From NCBI GenBank assembly GCA_033763595.1, contig JANRKH010000047.1:1-23812 (forward strand): DNA of 23,812 nt. Direction: 5' to 3'. This document shows, piece by piece, positions 16,333-23,466 of the stretch. The notes under the pieces are model-generated. The model ran no database searches. It worked only from the letters and a program-made list of their open reading frames with translations, and was not told the origin of the DNA. The position numbers and the translations under genes were made by a program. The stretch's first letter is position 1. Every line of letters begins with the position of its first letter. The stretch is from JANRKH01 sp033763595 (GTDB taxonomy: Bacteria > Pseudomonadota > Alphaproteobacteria > Rickettsiales > Rickettsiaceae).

Positions 16333-16699
16333 TGTCATCCCCTCGAAGGAGGGGATCCAGAGCAACACAAAAGGTACGGTAAATGAAAGAGTACTGGGTA
16401 TATATTTTAGCTTCTAAAAAAAATGGCACTCTTTATGTTGGAGTAACTAGCGATTTATCTCGTCGCATCTATGATCATAAGCAAAAATTAATTGATGGCT
16501 TTACAAAAAATTATAATATTACTACTCTTGTTTATGCAGAAGAATTCCAAGATATTAACGACGCTATTCATAGAGAAAAATGTATTAAAAAATGGAAGAG
16601 AGAATGGAAAGTAAAACTTATAGAAGAGCGCAATCCTGATTGGGGTGATTTACATGAAAGTATTCTATAGTCTAGATTCCCGCCTGCGCGGGAATGACA
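16333..16699 (+). mobile_element. Candidate GIY-YIG mobile element bounded by repeat arms
   Basis: A type-A arm (16333-16360) precedes a GIY-YIG gene, and a type-B arm (16672-16699) follows its stop codon after one base. The arms are in the same order and orientation as in the 70-bp composites, where only 14 bp separate them. The outer ends are TGTCAT and ATGACA. The gene therefore replaces the spacer of a composite unit. I infer an autonomous element from which the composites could derive by deletion. Movement itself is not shown by the sequence. Confidence 0.5.
16383..16670 (+). CDS. GIY-YIG nuclease domain protein (UPF0213/YhbQ-like)
   Basis: This is a single-domain, 95-residue GIY-YIG endonuclease. 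The two signature strands are WVYILAS (5-11) and TLYVGVTSD (16-24). The catalytic-type Arg follows in LSRRIYDHK, and the acidic residue is likely Glu65 in HREKCIKKWKREWK. The C terminus RNPDWGDL is typical of the short stand-alone family. Members are usually annotated as UvrC-like, but their function is mostly unknown. The gene lies in a repeat island between tolA and tolB, directly between two repeat arms, so a role in repeat spread is possible. The start at 16383 has only a weak upstream purine stretch. Confidence 0.88.
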   Translation: MKEYWVYILASKKNGTLYVGVTSDLSRRIYDHKQKLIDGFTKNYNITTLVYAEEFQDINDAIHREKCIKKWKREWKVKLIEERNPDWGDLHESIL

Positions 16700-16790
16700 G
16701 AGAAGAGACGCGGGAATGACAAAAAAAGGAAGCGGGAATGACAGAGAAGGACGCGGGAATGACAGAGAGAGGAAGATGTGAGAATTACAA
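16672..16790. repeat. Repeat arm and half-sites after the GIY-YIG gene
   Basis: A full B arm (16672-16699, with GCCTGCGCGGG in the loop region) is followed by three further GCGGGAATGACA half-sites spaced by purine-rich linkers up to about 16770. Confidence 0.85.
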
Positions 16791-16847
16791 ATGAAGGGCG
16801 CGCGCGGAAGTCTAATCTGGCTAAGCTATCGATTCTTTAATTTTACC

Positions 16848-16852
16848 AGAGG
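16848..16852 (+). promoter_or_regulatory. Ribosome binding site of tolB
   Basis: AGAGG lies five bases before the ATG at 16858. It supports that start over any in-frame upstream choice inside the repeats. Confidence 0.6.
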
Positions 16853-16857
16853 TATAA

Positions 16858-18198
16858 ATGTTTTTTACAAGATTAATGACAATAATAATCATTCTGATTC
16901 CTTTGCATGTATTAGGAGTGAGAGAGATCACGATAAACGAGGGGCATATCGAGCCGATGCCAATCGCTATCAACAGATTTGACTCTACTGACGGTCAGTT
17001 AGCGGAATATTCAGATCAACTAGTATCTGTTATCTCTAAAGACTTAGAATCGTCTAGTTTTTTTAAGATTTTGCCCAAAGGCGCATTTATAGAGACGGTA
17101 AAGGGAGTAAATCATAGGCCATTATTTGCCAGCTGGCGTCAAATCAAGGCTCAGTTCCTTGTGAACGGGAAAATTAGGCGCAAAGGCAACATTATAGAGG
17201 TTAGTTACATATTATGGGATACAGCACTTGAGCGAGATATACACAAAGAAATATTAGATATTCCGGCAAAAATTTGGAGAAGGGGTGCGCATAAAATAGC
17301 TGACACTATTTACGAGAGAATTACAGGAGACAAAGGTTATTTCAATACTAGAGTTGCATATATAGCAGAATCTTACTATGGCAAAGCTAAGACAAAGCGC
17401 CTTGCGATTATGGATTTTGATGGAGAAAATCATAAATTTCTAACAGACGGCAAGAATATTGCTCTTACTCCAAGATTTTCGCCAGATTCCCATAAATTAA
17501 TGTATATAAGTTACAAGAATAGAATACCAAAAGCTTATATATACGACCTTAGGACCGGCAAAGAATCTTTGCTAGTAGAGTTTCCGGGCATTTCTTTTGC
17601 GCCAAAATTTTCTCCAGATGGAACGAAAGCGTTATTTTGCATGTCACAGCGCGGCGCAACAAATATTTATGAGATAAACCTGCGCAGCAAAAGAATCACG
17701 GCTTTAACTCGCAATAACTCTATAAATACATCACCAAGTTACTCTCCTGATGGAAAAAGGATCGTATTCAACTCTGATAGAAGTGGCTCAAGGCAATTAT
17801 ATGTAATGAATAGTGATGGAAGTGATGTCAGAAGAATTAGTTACGGTTTTGGAATTTATGCTACTCCGATCTGGTCACCAAAAGGTGATTTTATAGCTTT
17901 TACAAAAATTCAAGCAGGTTTTGCGATTGGCGTGATGAGACCTGACGGATCGTCAGAACGTACGATTGCAACTGGATATTTGGTAGAGGGGCCAACATGG
18001 TCTCCAAGTGGCAGGCTAGTTATGTTCACAAAAGAAGAAAAGAGAATAGGTCAGAGAAATAGATCTAGCGTATATTATGTTGATATTACTGGAAATAATG
18101 AACAGAAGCTTTTTACCCATTCGATGGGCGCATCTGATCCTGAATGGTCTAGCCTACTTGATCAGAATAGATCGCATTCTTTCTATACAGTAAGATGA
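16858..18198 (+). CDS. tolB: Tol-Pal system periplasmic protein TolB
   Basis: TolB is the periplasmic beta-propeller that binds Pal and TolA. A signal sequence (about residues 1-20, FFTRLMTIIIILIPLHVLG) precedes the TolB N-terminal box and alpha/beta domain (to about 160). Repeated propeller blades with the PD40 signature follow, for example FSPDSHKLMYIS, FSPDGTKALFCM, YSPDGKRIVFNS and WSPSGRLVMFTK. The length of 446 is normal. An overlapping frame from 16791 is a shadow. The gene is separated from tolA by the repeat island, so it may depend on readthrough or on its own promoter. No pal or ybgF gene follows; 217 non-coding bases lead to dcd. Confidence 0.94.
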   Translation: MFFTRLMTIIIILIPLHVLGVREITINEGHIEPMPIAINRFDSTDGQLAEYSDQLVSVISKDLESSSFFKILPKGAFIETVKGVNHRPLFASWRQIKAQFLVNGKIRRKGNIIEVSYILWDTALERDIHKEILDIPAKIWRRGAHKIADTIYERITGDKGYFNTRVAYIAESYYGKAKTKRLAIMDFDGENHKFLTDGKNIALTPRFSPDSHKLMYISYKNRIPKAYIYDLRTGKESLLVEFPGISFAPKFSPDGTKALFCMSQRGATNIYEINLRSKRITALTRNNSINTSPSYSPDGKRIVFNSDRSGSRQLYVMNSDGSDVRRISYGFGIYATPIWSPKGDFIAFTKIQAGFAIGVMRPDGSSERTIATGYLVEGPTWSPSGRLVMFTKEEKRIGQRNRSSVYYVDITGNNEQKLFTHSMGASDPEWSSLLDQNRSHSFYTVR

Positions 18199-18349
18199 GG
18201 ATAAGCATAGAACGTATCTTTGGGAATTTAATTTTTAGATGGTGATGAAGAATACAATCATGAACGTAGGTGAGTTGTAATAGGTACGTAAAAATGGAGC
18301 TTATAAATTCCAATTTGCTCATCCATCGAAAGGTTTTGTGAGAAGTCTA

Positions 18350-18364
18350 TTGACATATTGTCAA
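18350..18364. promoter_or_regulatory. Inverted repeat / possible -35 upstream of dcd
   Basis: TTGACATATTGTCAA is a perfect inverted repeat with six-base arms and a three-base centre, 51 bases before the dcd ATG. Its left arm is a consensus -35 hexamer, but no convincing -10 lies at the right distance. It could be an operator. Confidence 0.35.
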
Positions 18365-18415
18365 AAATAAACCATTTTGTAGCTTCGAAACAACCCAAAA
18401 AGCGCGCGCAATAAT

Positions 18416-18982
18416 ATGGCAGTTATGTCTGATAAATGGATTAGAGATCAATCATTAAAAAATAGTATGATTTCTCCTTTTACTACAAAGTTAATCCGGG
18501 AAAAAGACGACGCAAAGATAATTTCTTACGGACTATCATCATACGGATACGACGCAAGAGTAGCAAATGAGTTTAAAATATTCACCAATATTAATTCTGT
18601 TACAGTTGACCCAAAAAAATTTTCAGAGGATAGTTTTGTTTCGTCTGAAAGTGAAATCTGTACGATTCCGCCAAATAGTTTCGCCCTTGGTAGAACGGTT
18701 GAATATTTCAAAATTCCGAGTGATGTTTTAGTTATATGCCTAGGCAAATCAACATATGCAAGATGCGGTATAATAGTTAACGTAACCCCACTTGAGCCAG
18801 GCTGGGAAGGACATGTTACGCTTGAATTTTCTAATACAACCCCATTGCCAGCGAGAATCTATTCAGGAGAAGGTGTGTGTCAGTTCATATTTCTTAAAGG
18901 CAATGAGCAGTGCGAGACAACATACGCAGATCGTAGCGGCAAATATATGAATCAAAAAGGCGTAACTTTGCCAAAAATGTAA
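18416..18982 (+). CDS. dcd: dCTP deaminase
   Basis: It deaminates dCTP to dUTP, feeding dUMP to thymidylate synthesis. The family signature is complete: SYGLSSYGYDARV (37-49), the substrate loop LGKSTYARCGIIVNVTPLEPGWEGHVTLEFSN (109-140) with catalytic Glu137, and the C-terminal GVCQFIFLKG. The length of 188 is typical of the monofunctional Gram-negative trimer. The start at 18416 (MAVMSDKW) agrees with the usual M-x-V-M-S-D-K-W beginning. No Shine-Dalgarno sequence is visible. The secB gene follows 16 bases after the stop, so the two are probably cotranscribed. Confidence 0.95.
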   Translation: MAVMSDKWIRDQSLKNSMISPFTTKLIREKDDAKIISYGLSSYGYDARVANEFKIFTNINSVTVDPKKFSEDSFVSSESEICTIPPNSFALGRTVEYFKIPSDVLVICLGKSTYARCGIIVNVTPLEPGWEGHVTLEFSNTTPLPARIYSGEGVCQFIFLKGNEQCETTYADRSGKYMNQKGVTLPKM

Positions 18983-18998
18983 TCAAAAATAAGCTACT

Positions 18999-19490
18999 AT
19001 GTCAAATTTAAATTCAACTAAACCAAATTCATCGAAACCGAATGAAGAACAAACTCCTCGAGTATCAATTATTACACAATATATAAAGGATTTATCAATA
19101 GAAAATCCGGAAGCACCAGCGTCCATTGCAAAACTTTCCGGCACGCCGTCCGTAGATCTTGCTCTTGATCTTGATGTTGTAAGGCTAAAAGAATCAAGCA
19201 GTACATATGAGGTAGTGCTGAAGATAGAAGCAACTGCGAAACATGAGGCCATGGTTTTGTTTGTATTTGAACTTGAGTATGCAGGTATTTTTGAGCTTGA
19301 GAATATACCTGAAGATCAAATAGAACCAGTACTTGCAGTTCACTGTCCTAACATGATATTTCCTTTTGCAAGAAGGATAGTGTCTGATATTACAGGAGAG
19401 ACTGGTTTTCAGCCCTTAAGAATCGATCCTGTTGATTTTGGTAGACTTTACCAATCGAAACTAGATAAAAAACTTCATCCGCAAGCCTAA
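18999..19490 (+). CDS. secB: Protein-export chaperone SecB
   Basis: SecB keeps preproteins unfolded and hands them to SecA. Family features are QYIKDLSIENPEAP (27-40), VVLKIEATAKHE, FELEYAGIFELENIP (89-103) and the core motif HCPNMIFPFARRIVSDITGETGFQPLRIDPVDF split across 113-146. The length of 163 is normal for alphaproteobacteria. The N-terminal 18 residues are Asn/Ser/Pro-rich and probably disordered. Its stop codon lies at the beginning of a sequence resembling the end of the dispersed inverted-end element, so the last residues may have been reset by that insertion. Confidence 0.95.
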   Translation: MSNLNSTKPNSSKPNEEQTPRVSIITQYIKDLSIENPEAPASIAKLSGTPSVDLALDLDVVRLKESSSTYEVVLKIEATAKHEAMVLFVFELEYAGIFELENIPEDQIEPVLAVHCPNMIFPFARRIVSDITGETGFQPLRIDPVDFGRLYQSKLDKKLHPQA

Positions 19491-19509
19491 TTCGAGAGAT
19501 TTGGTATTA
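19488..19509 (-). repeat. End fragment of the dispersed inverted-end element
   Basis: TAATTCGAGAGATTTGGTATTA differs at one position from the matching end of the copy after ruvB (TAATTCTAGAGATTTGGTATTA). The rest of the element is not recognisable beside it. Confidence 0.6.
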
Positions 19510-19764
19510 GCCTCAGCGACAAGCTACATTAGCTTAGTACTAATAGAATATCTGAGAGTGCGTGATTTCTCCTAAAAACTCTACTCCTAGAGGCAATTGC
19601 GTTGTCGTTTTGATGCTCAAATCCTCACGTACCTCATGTCCGCTCCGGTTCCAGCGCTTCCCGCGCCCTCCTCCTATCCCTCAAGGAAGCTCAGTTTCCA
19701 AAGAGGTCTATTATATAAAAAAATTATAATTATATTGAGTTTTTAGTACTAATGTGCTAAAACC
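19510..19764. other. Gene-free stretch with a GC-rich block
   Basis: No gene is supported here. About 19625-19690 is strikingly rich in G and C for this window (TCCGCTCCGGTTCCAGCGCT is a sample) and has no long reading frame. It resembles a dispersed non-coding repeat, but no second copy is in the window. The last 60 bases are AT-rich and could hold the promoter of the next gene. Confidence 0.5.
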
Positions 19765-19793
19765 ATGAACATAAATTTACTTAGACTACACAA

Positions 19794-20123
19794 ATGAAAA
19801 AAGAATATAACGCTCAGTACTTTGAGGCAAAAGTTCAAAAAACCACAAAAAATCACTTAGGAAGCTGGGCTTACGAGGGAGCTAAGCTGGGAATAGGAGG
19901 GTCTTTATGTTTCTCGTCGATCTCAATACTCGCGTCAGAAAACCCACTTGAAGAGTTGGGTAAGATATGCTTGATATCCCTTGTTTTAGGAGGTGGAATT
20001 TCTATAGTTGGTGCTACAGTATGCGCGCTTGGCGGGTTAATATATGATTTCGTAAGTCCGGAGACGGAGTTTAAAATAGTTGAGATTATAGGTGAATCTG
20101 AAGATTATCTAGTTTCATACTAG
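19794..20123 (+). CDS. Small predicted membrane protein, family unknown
   Basis: I do not recognise this 109-residue protein. A polar, basic N terminus (1-25) is followed by two hydrophobic stretches at about 29-47 and 57-85. Both are rich in Gly and Ser (KLGIGGSLCFSSISI; LVLGGGISIVGATVCALGG). The acidic tail is at 88-109. It looks like a two-helix inner-membrane hairpin. The ATG overlaps the stop codon of a ten-residue frame starting at 19765 in an ATGA arrangement, which could be a leader or chance. It stands alone between repeats, with no functional hint from neighbours. Confidence 0.6.
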   Translation: MKKEYNAQYFEAKVQKTTKNHLGSWAYEGAKLGIGGSLCFSSISILASENPLEELGKICLISLVLGGGISIVGATVCALGGLIYDFVSPETEFKIVEIIGESEDYLVSY

Positions 20124-20605
20124 CTGTAGTGGAAAGTTTTAGAATAAATTCTGCAAATATCTTTACACAAAATACATAAAAACCAAATACTAAGAATTAA
20201 GTAATGCTAGATTGCTTCTAATGACAAAATTGTTTTTTGGTCTTTTGTCATCACTTTGGTAGCCAAATTTATTTGTAGGATAACTCGCTATGACTGTACT
20301 CTTGGTCTTTGCGAGGAATCGTAGATGACGAAGCAATCCAGTAAAAAAAGAAGAAAATGTAAAACTGGATCGCTTCCCTAAAGCTCGCGATGACGGGATC
20401 ATAAGCCAGGCGATGACGGCATTCTACGTCACTAACGAACAAAGTGAAGCAATCCAGTAAAGAAACTTAAAGACTAGATAGCTTCCCTAAAGCTTGCGAT
20501 GACGGGATTATGCAGATTTTGTACCAGCCCCTTTTAATTAATATATAGGTTATAGTTATTTTTGGAGATAATCTTATCAGGCCGCCAGAGGTTACAGATG
20601 GAAAA
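20124..20605. repeat. Gene-free region with two copies of a second hairpin repeat
   Basis: Arm GAAGCAATCCAGT at 20330-20342 pairs with ACTGGATCGCTTC at 20364-20376, followed by a tail with AAAGCTCGCGATGACGGGAT. A second copy has arms at 20446-20458 and 20473-20485 and the tail AAAGCTTGCGATGACGGGAT. This family is distinct from the CCCC/GGGG hairpins. No gene is supported; the last 85 bases probably contain the queE promoter and a weak AGAGG site. Confidence 0.75.
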
Positions 20606-21217
20606 ATGCTCAAGGTTCAAAGTATTTTTTCAACAATTCAAGGAGAAGGGCCGCATGCAGGGCTTCCTTCTGTTTTTATAAGACTTGGCGGGTGTAATCT
20701 TTCATGTAGTTTTTGTGATACTGAATTTGAAAGCTTTGAAAACCTTGCACTTGATGCAATCATGCAGAAAGTTGAAGAAGTGTCAAGAGGATATAAGCTG
20801 AATTTAGCTGTAATAACTGGTGGTGAGCCTTTTAGGCAAACAATAGGGCCATTATGCGAACTGCTTATTCAAAAAGGATTTGATGTTCAAATTGAATCTA
20901 ATGGTACTTTATATCAAAGAATACCATTAGATGCAAAAGTAGTATGTTCTCCCAAAATATCTGGCAAGAAATATCACAAAATTCATGTAGACATCTTGCC
21001 GCATTTGATTGCATATAAGTTCCTTATTTCTGCAGATATTGAAAACTATGATCAAGTGCCAGATTTAGATATAGACAAAGGTTTAGTATATGTTCAGCCT
21101 ATGGATCAGTATGATTTTCATAAAAATAAAGCCAATGTGGAACTAGCTATAGAAATTTGTCAAAAAAAAGGCTATAAGCTCTCTTGTCAAATACATAAAT
21201 ATATAGGTATAGAATGA
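20606..21217 (+). CDS. queE: 7-carboxy-7-deazaguanine synthase
   Basis: A radical SAM enzyme that contracts 6-carboxy-tetrahydropterin to 7-carboxy-7-deazaguanine on the way to queuosine. The cluster-binding motif C-x3-C-x2-C is at Cys30, Cys34 and Cys37 (CNLSCSFCDTEF). The family beginning FSTIQGEGPHAGLPSVFIRLGGCN is intact but for normal variation, and the SAM-contact TGGEP motif is at about 72-76. The length of 203 fits the short proteobacterial form. The stop overlaps the queC start by 4 bases (ATGA). The ATG at 20598 is out of frame. Confidence 0.93.
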   Translation: MLKVQSIFSTIQGEGPHAGLPSVFIRLGGCNLSCSFCDTEFESFENLALDAIMQKVEEVSRGYKLNLAVITGGEPFRQTIGPLCELLIQKGFDVQIESNGTLYQRIPLDAKVVCSPKISGKKYHKIHVDILPHLIAYKFLISADIENYDQVPDLDIDKGLVYVQPMDQYDFHKNKANVELAIEICQKKGYKLSCQIHKYIGIE

Positions 21218-21903
21218 AAAAGAAAGCTGTTGTTCTGGTCAGCGGCGGGCTTGATTCAATTACAGTTCTAGCCCTTGCCAAAAGTCAGGGTTTTGAATTA
21301 TACCCGCTGAGTTTTTTTTACGCTCAAAGTCATAAACTTGAATTGGAAAAAGCGCGTGCATCACTCGAATCCATGGGAATTAATAATCACAAAATAATGC
21401 ATGTTGATATTGCATCATTTGGCAATTCAGCTTTAACGGACCCTAAAATCAAGATTCCAAAATACGATTCAGTAAATGATATAAAGCCAGGAGTTCCTAT
21501 TACTTACGTTCCTGCGAGAAATACTATTTTTTTAAGCTTTGCACTAGCGTACGCTGAGATACTTGGAGCTGAGGATATTTTTATTGGGGCGCATATTCTT
21601 GATAGTGGAAATTACCCTGATTGCAAAAAAGAATTTTTAGAAAGCTTCGAGCTGGCAGCGAATATTGCGATTGGCGGCGATAATTCGAACAAAAAAATAC
21701 GAATAAATGCTCCATTGATAGAAATGACAAAATCTGAGATCATTTCTCTTGGTCATTCTCTTGGTGTGGATTTTTCAAATACTATATCATGCTATGATCC
21801 AAGTGAAGAAGGTGAGTCGTGTGGCAAATGCCTAGCATGCACTTTGAGATTAGATGGATTCAAGAAAGCTGGACTTACAGATAGTGCAATTTATATTCAC
21901 TGA
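21214..21903 (+). CDS. queC: 7-cyano-7-deazaguanine synthase
   Basis: It uses ATP and ammonia to turn 7-carboxy-7-deazaguanine into preQ0. The PP-loop is VSGGLDSIT (9-17), followed by GxxxYPLSFFYAQSHKLELE, the family's typical second motif. Four zinc ligands lie near the C terminus: Cys193, Cys203, Cys206 and Cys209 in CYDPSEEGESCGKCLAC. The length of 229 is normal. It is translationally coupled to queE, and the pair gives two consecutive steps of the queuosine route. queD, queF, tgt and queA are not in the window. The stop codon directly abuts a diverged copy of the dispersed inverted-end element. Confidence 0.94.
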   Translation: MKKKAVVLVSGGLDSITVLALAKSQGFELYPLSFFYAQSHKLELEKARASLESMGINNHKIMHVDIASFGNSALTDPKIKIPKYDSVNDIKPGVPITYVPARNTIFLSFALAYAEILGAEDIFIGAHILDSGNYPDCKKEFLESFELAANIAIGGDNSNKKIRINAPLIEMTKSEIISLGHSLGVDFSNTISCYDPSEEGESCGKCLACTLRLDGFKKAGLTDSAIYIH

Positions 21904-22034
21904 CAATAAATCCCATTTTTAAATAAACCAAACGAAATCCCGCTAGACTCAAGTCTTTAAGTACCTATTTATATAAGCTAAAGCAGGATCGCCTTAAAAT
22001 TCATAGAGTTTAATTTTTTTGAGATTTAGTATTA
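21904..22034 (-). repeat. Dispersed inverted-end element, diverged copy
   Basis: It starts CAATAAATCCCATTTTTAAATA and ends GAGATTTAGTATTA. Both ends match the copy at 23147-23257 in the same orientation. The interior is diverged and about 20 bases longer. It abuts the next copy head to head. Confidence 0.5.
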
Positions 22035-22139
22035 TCCCAAATCTCTAGAATGAAATAATACTAGGAGCAAGTCACGAAGCCTACTCTAGTGTTAGGTGAG
22101 CGACGAAGTATAGTACTTAAAAATGGGATTTGGTATTAT
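22031..22139 (+). repeat. Dispersed inverted-end element upstream of ruvB
   Basis: About 109 bp from ATTATCCCAAATCTC to GGGATTTGGTATTAT. It matches the reverse complement of 23147-23257 over its whole length, sharing CTAGGAGCAAGT, GCCTACTCT and TTAAAAATGGGATTTGGT-type words. The ends are inverted repeats of each other, as in a MITE. It likely contains or displaces the ruvB promoter. Confidence 0.75.
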
Positions 22140-22169
22140 TCGAAATCAAATTCTATAAGAAAATATATT

Positions 22170-23141
22170 ATGACAGAAAATATCGTAAAAGACCAAAGCA
22201 AAGATAATGAGATACATATAAGACCATCGATATTAGATGAGTTCGTGGGTCAAGAAGCCATAAAATCTAATCTAAAAATATTTATCTCAGCTGCAAGGCA
22301 AAGGGCAAAAACATTAGATCATGTTTTATTTTACGGCCCGCCTGGGCTTGGTAAAACCACCCTAGCAGGGATTATTTCAAAGGAAATGGGCGTAAATTTT
22401 CGCAGTACATCTGGCCCAGTCCTAAATAAAGGAGCAGATCTTGCAGCGATTTTAACAAACCTTCAAGAAGGTGATGTATTATTTATCGATGAGATTCATA
22501 GATTAAATATAAACGTAGAAGAGATGTTATATTCAGGCATGGAGGACTATTCTCTTGATATTATAATAGGCGAGGGCCCATCAGCAAGAACCGTAAAAAT
22601 CTCCCTGCCGAAATTTACCCTTATCGGTGCAACAACTAGGATAGGCCTTCTTACAAACCCTTTAAGAGATAGATTTGGCATTCCTCTAAGACTTAGTTTT
22701 TATACGATTGATGAACTAGTTCAAGTAGTTTTGCGTGCGGCCACCATTCTGGATGTCAAAATAAATCAAGAAGGAGCAAAAGAGATTGCAACAAGAGCAA
22801 GAGGAACGCCAAGAATTGCACTTAGACTTCTTAAAAGAGTTAGTGATTTTGCCGTATATGATAGGATTGAAGAGATTAATGCAAGTCTTGCAGATAAAGC
22901 GCTCAATTTACTAGAAGTCGACAAATTAGGGCTTGACAGTAATGATTATAGGTATTTAAGATTTATTGTTGATAATTACAATGGCGGTCCTGTTGGTATA
23001 GAGACAATAGGTGCAGGGCTACAAGAGCAAAGAGACACAATTGAAGATACTATAGAGCCTTATTTAATACAAATTGGTTTTTTACAACGAACTCCAAGAG
23101 GAAGAGTTTTAACCGATAGAGCTGTTAAATATTGCTTATGA
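22170..23141 (+). CDS. ruvB: Holliday junction branch migration helicase RuvB
   Basis: An AAA+ ATPase ring that, with RuvA, drives branch migration of Holliday junctions. Walker A is GPPGLGKT (56-63), Walker B LFIDEIH (104-110) and sensor 1 TLIGATTRIGLL (about 150-161). The arginine-containing PLRDRFGIPLRL and the C-terminal winged-helix domain with VGIETIGAGLQEQRDTIEDTIEPYL follow. I use the ATG at 22170, which gives 323 residues starting MTENIVKD. The frame opens at 22089, but that part is translated from the dispersed repeat. The usual ruvA and ruvC partners are not adjacent. Copies of the inverted-end element lie on both sides. Confidence 0.95.
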   Translation: MTENIVKDQSKDNEIHIRPSILDEFVGQEAIKSNLKIFISAARQRAKTLDHVLFYGPPGLGKTTLAGIISKEMGVNFRSTSGPVLNKGADLAAILTNLQEGDVLFIDEIHRLNINVEEMLYSGMEDYSLDIIIGEGPSARTVKISLPKFTLIGATTRIGLLTNPLRDRFGIPLRLSFYTIDELVQVVLRAATILDVKINQEGAKEIATRARGTPRIALRLLKRVSDFAVYDRIEEINASLADKALNLLEVDKLGLDSNDYRYLRFIVDNYNGGPVGIETIGAGLQEQRDTIEDTIEPYLIQIGFLQRTPRGRVLTDRAVKYCL

Positions 23142-23146
23142 AAGCT

Positions 23147-23257
23147 TAATACCAAATCCCATTTTTAAATACTTTCTTTTAGCTTTTTGCTCAAGCTTTC
23201 ACCAGAGTAGGCATCACTACTTGCTCCTAAGTATTTAATTCTAGAGATTTGGTATTA
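23147..23257 (-). repeat. Dispersed inverted-end element downstream of ruvB
   Basis: From TAATACCAAATCCCATTTTT to TCTAGAGATTTGGTATTA, about 111 bp. It is the inverted counterpart of 22031-22139 and begins a few bases after the ruvB stop codon. Confidence 0.75.
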
Positions 23258-23420
23258 AGTATTAATTGATAAGGATTTAAGTTTATGTTCTTGTCTTATC
23301 TTGAGTTTGTACCACGTAAATGGGCATTGGTCAAACATTGTATAAGTTGTTTCAGCAATTCTCATTTTGATTTTTTCATCTGATTTACTAAGCTCCAAAG
23401 TATCAACTTATCAAAGAAGC
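23255..23420 (-). other. Short unassigned reading frame, possible gene remnant
   Basis: A frame of about 50 codons with no convincing start reads KMRIAETTYTMFDQCPFT, then WYKLKIRQ, and stops in the terminal TTA of the adjacent repeat. The composition is protein-like, but no family is recognised. It may be a fragment cut off by the repeat, or chance. Nothing else is seen between 23258 and 23466. Confidence 0.25.
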
Positions 23421-23466
23421 TTATGCAGGGAAGTCAGGAATTAGTACATCTAAAAATATGAGTTTA

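Noticed and set aside
16135..16368. 77-codon minus-strand frame after tolA
   Set aside because: It is translated from the same hairpin repeats; the repeated FRRRES and FEGMT words reflect DNA repeats.
20580..20610. preQ1 riboswitch before queE
   Set aside because: AGAGGTT is present, but the rest of the compact pseudoknot (paired C-rich strand and A-rich tail) could not be matched.
22089..22169. N-terminal extension of RuvB
   Set aside because: Those codons lie mostly within the dispersed inverted-end element; the family start fits the ATG at 22170.
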